A stretch of DNA of 64,000 nt from Mycobacteroides saopaulense. Lineage in GTDB: Bacteria > Actinomycetota > Actinomycetes > Mycobacteriales > Mycobacteriaceae. The translations under genes and the position numbers were made by a program. Location of the stretch: the NCBI RefSeq assembly GCF_001456355.1, contig NZ_CP010271.1:2728001-2792000 (forward strand), given 5' to 3'. Numbering within the stretch: the first letter of the stretch is position 1; every line of letters begins with the position of its first letter. The notes beneath the pieces are model-generated. The model saw only the letters and a program-made list of their open reading frames with translations. It had not been told where the DNA came from and ran no database searches. Shown here piece by piece: positions 62,711 through 64,000 of the stretch.

Positions 62711-64000
62711 ATGAGTACACCCATGACCAACGGTCTTCGCGCAAGCGGCTCATCCCCGGCAGCAGATACCCCCAAATACGACCTCGTCGTCATCGGATCG
62801 GGCCCCGGCGGCCAGAAGGCGGCCATCGCCGCGGCCAAGCTGGGCAAGACGGTGGCAGTGGTCGAACGCGACAACATGCTCGGTGGGGTCTGCACCAACA
62901 CCGGGACCATCCCGTCCAAGACGCTGCGCGAGGCGGTGCTGTACCTGACCGGTATGAACCAGCGCGAGCTCTACGGCGCGAGCTATCGGGTGAAGGCCAA
63001 CATCACCCCGGAGGACCTACTGGCCCGCACCGAGCACGTCATCCGCAAGGAGATCGAGGTGGTGCGCGCGCAGTTGCAGCGCAACCGCATCGACTTGATC
63101 AGCGGCATCGGGCGATTCGCCGATGAGCACACCGTCATCGTCGAGGAACCGTCGCGTGGAGAACGCACCACCCTGCGCGCGGATTACGCCGTCATCGCCA
63201 CCGGCACCAACCCTGCCCGTCCCTCGGGTGTGGCCTTCGACGAGAAGCGTGTCCTGGATTCAGACGGCATCTTGAATCTGCGTTTCATCCCGGGGTCGAT
63301 GGTGGTGGTCGGCGCCGGTGTCATCGGCATCGAATACGCGTCGATGTTCGCCGCGCTCGGCACCAAGGTGACCGTGGTGGAGAAACGCGACTCGATGCTC
63401 GACTTCTGCGACCCGGAAGTCGTTGAGGCCCTTCGCTTTCACCTACGCGACCTGGCGGTGACGTTCCGATTCGGCGAAGAGGTCACCACCGTCGCGGTCA
63501 ACGACACCGGAACCATGACCACGCTGGCCAGTGGCAAGCAGATTCCCGCCGACACCGTCATGTACTCCGCGGGACGGCAGGGCCAAACTGACCAGCTCGA
63601 CCTCGCCAAGGCCGGCCTGGAGGCCGACAACCGCGGCCGGATCTGGGTCGACGCGAACTTCCAGACCAAGGTCGACCACATCTATGCGGTGGGCGACGTC
63701 ATCGGATTCCCGGCGCTGGCTGCCACCTCGATGGATCAGGGGCGCTTGGCGGCGTACCACGCATTCGGCGAGCCTTCCAAGGGCATGACCGACCTGCAGC
63801 CGATCGGTATCTACTCGATCCCCGAGGTGTCCTATGTCGGCGCCACCGAGGTTGAACTCACCAAGAACGCCATTCCGTACGAGGTGGGTGTCTCGCGGTA
63901 CCGCGAGCTGGCACGCGGCCAGATAGCCGGGGATTCCTACGGAATGCTCAAGCTGCTGGTGTCCACCGAGGACCTCAAGCTGCTCGGGGTACACATCTTC
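62711..64000 (+). CDS. sthA: Soluble pyridine nucleotide transhydrogenase SthA (3' end outside window)
   Basis: 430 residues visible, open to the window end; family members are about 465-470. FAD motif [24 protein letters not shown] near residue 23 and [21 protein letters not shown] near 56; NAD(P) motif [17 protein letters not shown] near 195; [14 protein letters not shown] near 317. The redox pair C-x4-C is C-x4-T here (only one Cys), as expected for transhydrogenase, which lacks a disulfide. It balances NADPH and NADH. ATG 62711 (62723 possible). Rv2713 counterpart by order. Confidence 0.93.
   Translation, partial: MSTPMTNGLRASGSSPAADTPKYDLVVIGSGPGGQKAAIAAAKLGKTVAVVERDNMLGGVCTNTGTIPSKTLREAVLYLTGMNQRELYGASYRVKANITPEDLLARTEHVIRKEIEVVRAQLQRNRIDLISGIGRFADEHTVIVEEPSRGERTTLRADYAVIATGTNPARPSGVAFDEKRVLDSDGILNLRFIPGSMVVVGAGVIGIEYASMFAALGTKVTVVEKRDSMLDFCDPEVVEALRFHLRDLAVTFRFGEEVTTVAVNDTGTMTTLASGKQIPADTVMYSAGRQGQTDQLDLAKAGLEADNRGRIWVDANFQTKVDHIYAVGDVIGFPALAATSMDQGRLAAYHAFGEPSKGMTDLQPIGIYSIPEVSYVGATEVELTKNAIPYEVGVSRYRELARGQIAGDSYGMLKLLVSTEDLKLLGVHIF

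Noticed and set aside
62860..62930. Loss of a redox cysteine in the last gene as evidence of inactivation
   Set aside because: Soluble transhydrogenases normally lack the disulfide pair, so C-x4-T is expected.
1..64000. CRISPR array, tRNA/rRNA genes, insertion sequences, prophage
   Set aside because: No regular direct repeats with spacers, no tRNA-like clover pattern with CCA-type ends, no transposase or integrase protein and no terminal inverted repeats were seen by eye. A tRNA scan would settle the RNA part.

Overview
The window is high-GC actinobacterial DNA, and its gene content is clearly mycobacterial. From about 17.8 kb to the right end the order is GNAT, zapE-like ATPase, ribD-like reductase, lipoprotein hydrolase, aftC, msrB, hemQ, hemY/cgoX, hemE, DUF3000, RNase D, dxs1, nhaA, trmA-like, KimA-like permease, trkA/trkB, dut, cei, suhB, ppgK, sigA, ridA, brkB-like, sigB, ideR, sthA. 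As I remember it, this is the Rv2669-Rv2713 backbone of Mycobacterium tuberculosis. The divergence, the tandem carboxylic acid reductases and the number of inserted genes suggest a rapid grower, plausibly Mycobacteroides (chelonae/abscessus clade). The genus is certain only at the level of mycobacteria.

Left part (1-17.8 kb, mostly accessory metabolism): the tail of a methyltransferase; a Mug-type DNA glycosylase; two tandem 1.18-kb-residue carboxylic acid reductases; an NTF2-like protein; an N-acyl-D-amino-acid deacylase-type amidohydrolase; a probable di-iron/ferredoxin cluster (ferritin-like protein, 2Fe-2S ferredoxin, PF10118 protein) facing a TetR regulator and ABC1 kinase across a promoter with a perfect operator-like palindrome; a SRPBCC protein with an NAD-dependent epimerase; an MPT63-like secreted protein; an FkbM methyltransferase.

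Middle part (17.8-46 kb, core): cell envelope (aftC), sulfoxide repair (msrB), the coproporphyrin-dependent heme operon hemE-hemY-hemQ, isoprenoid synthesis (dxs), Na+/H+ exchange (nhaA), a probable K+ module (KimA-like permease with two TrkA-type RCK proteins), dUTPase, the envelope protein Cei behind a near-perfect CRP box, inositol monophosphatase and polyphosphate glucokinase. An accessory insertion (38.7-41.0 kb) holds an ECF sigma factor with a SnoaL-like tail, an NmrA-type oxidoreductase and an F420-dependent Ddn-like protein, with two mirror-image ECF-type promoters between the divergent genes.

Right part (45.8-64 kb): sigA and sigB with accessory genes between them. These include an unrecognised three-gene patch (47.3-48.9 kb) with a shared N-terminal domain, Ogt, a DUF4126 protein with a flavin disulfide oxidoreductase, a FadR-like regulator with a fatty acid hydroxylase, and a compact DUF692 cassette. 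The cassette holds a putative multinuclear-iron peptide-modifying oxygenase, a small partner and a 55-residue membrane peptide (54.8-56.3 kb); it is the best candidate here for an undescribed system. sigB has a SigE/SigH-type promoter, a strong terminator separates it from ideR, and the window ends inside sthA. I saw no tRNA, rRNA, CRISPR array, insertion sequence or prophage. No gene-free stretch exceeds 300 bases.
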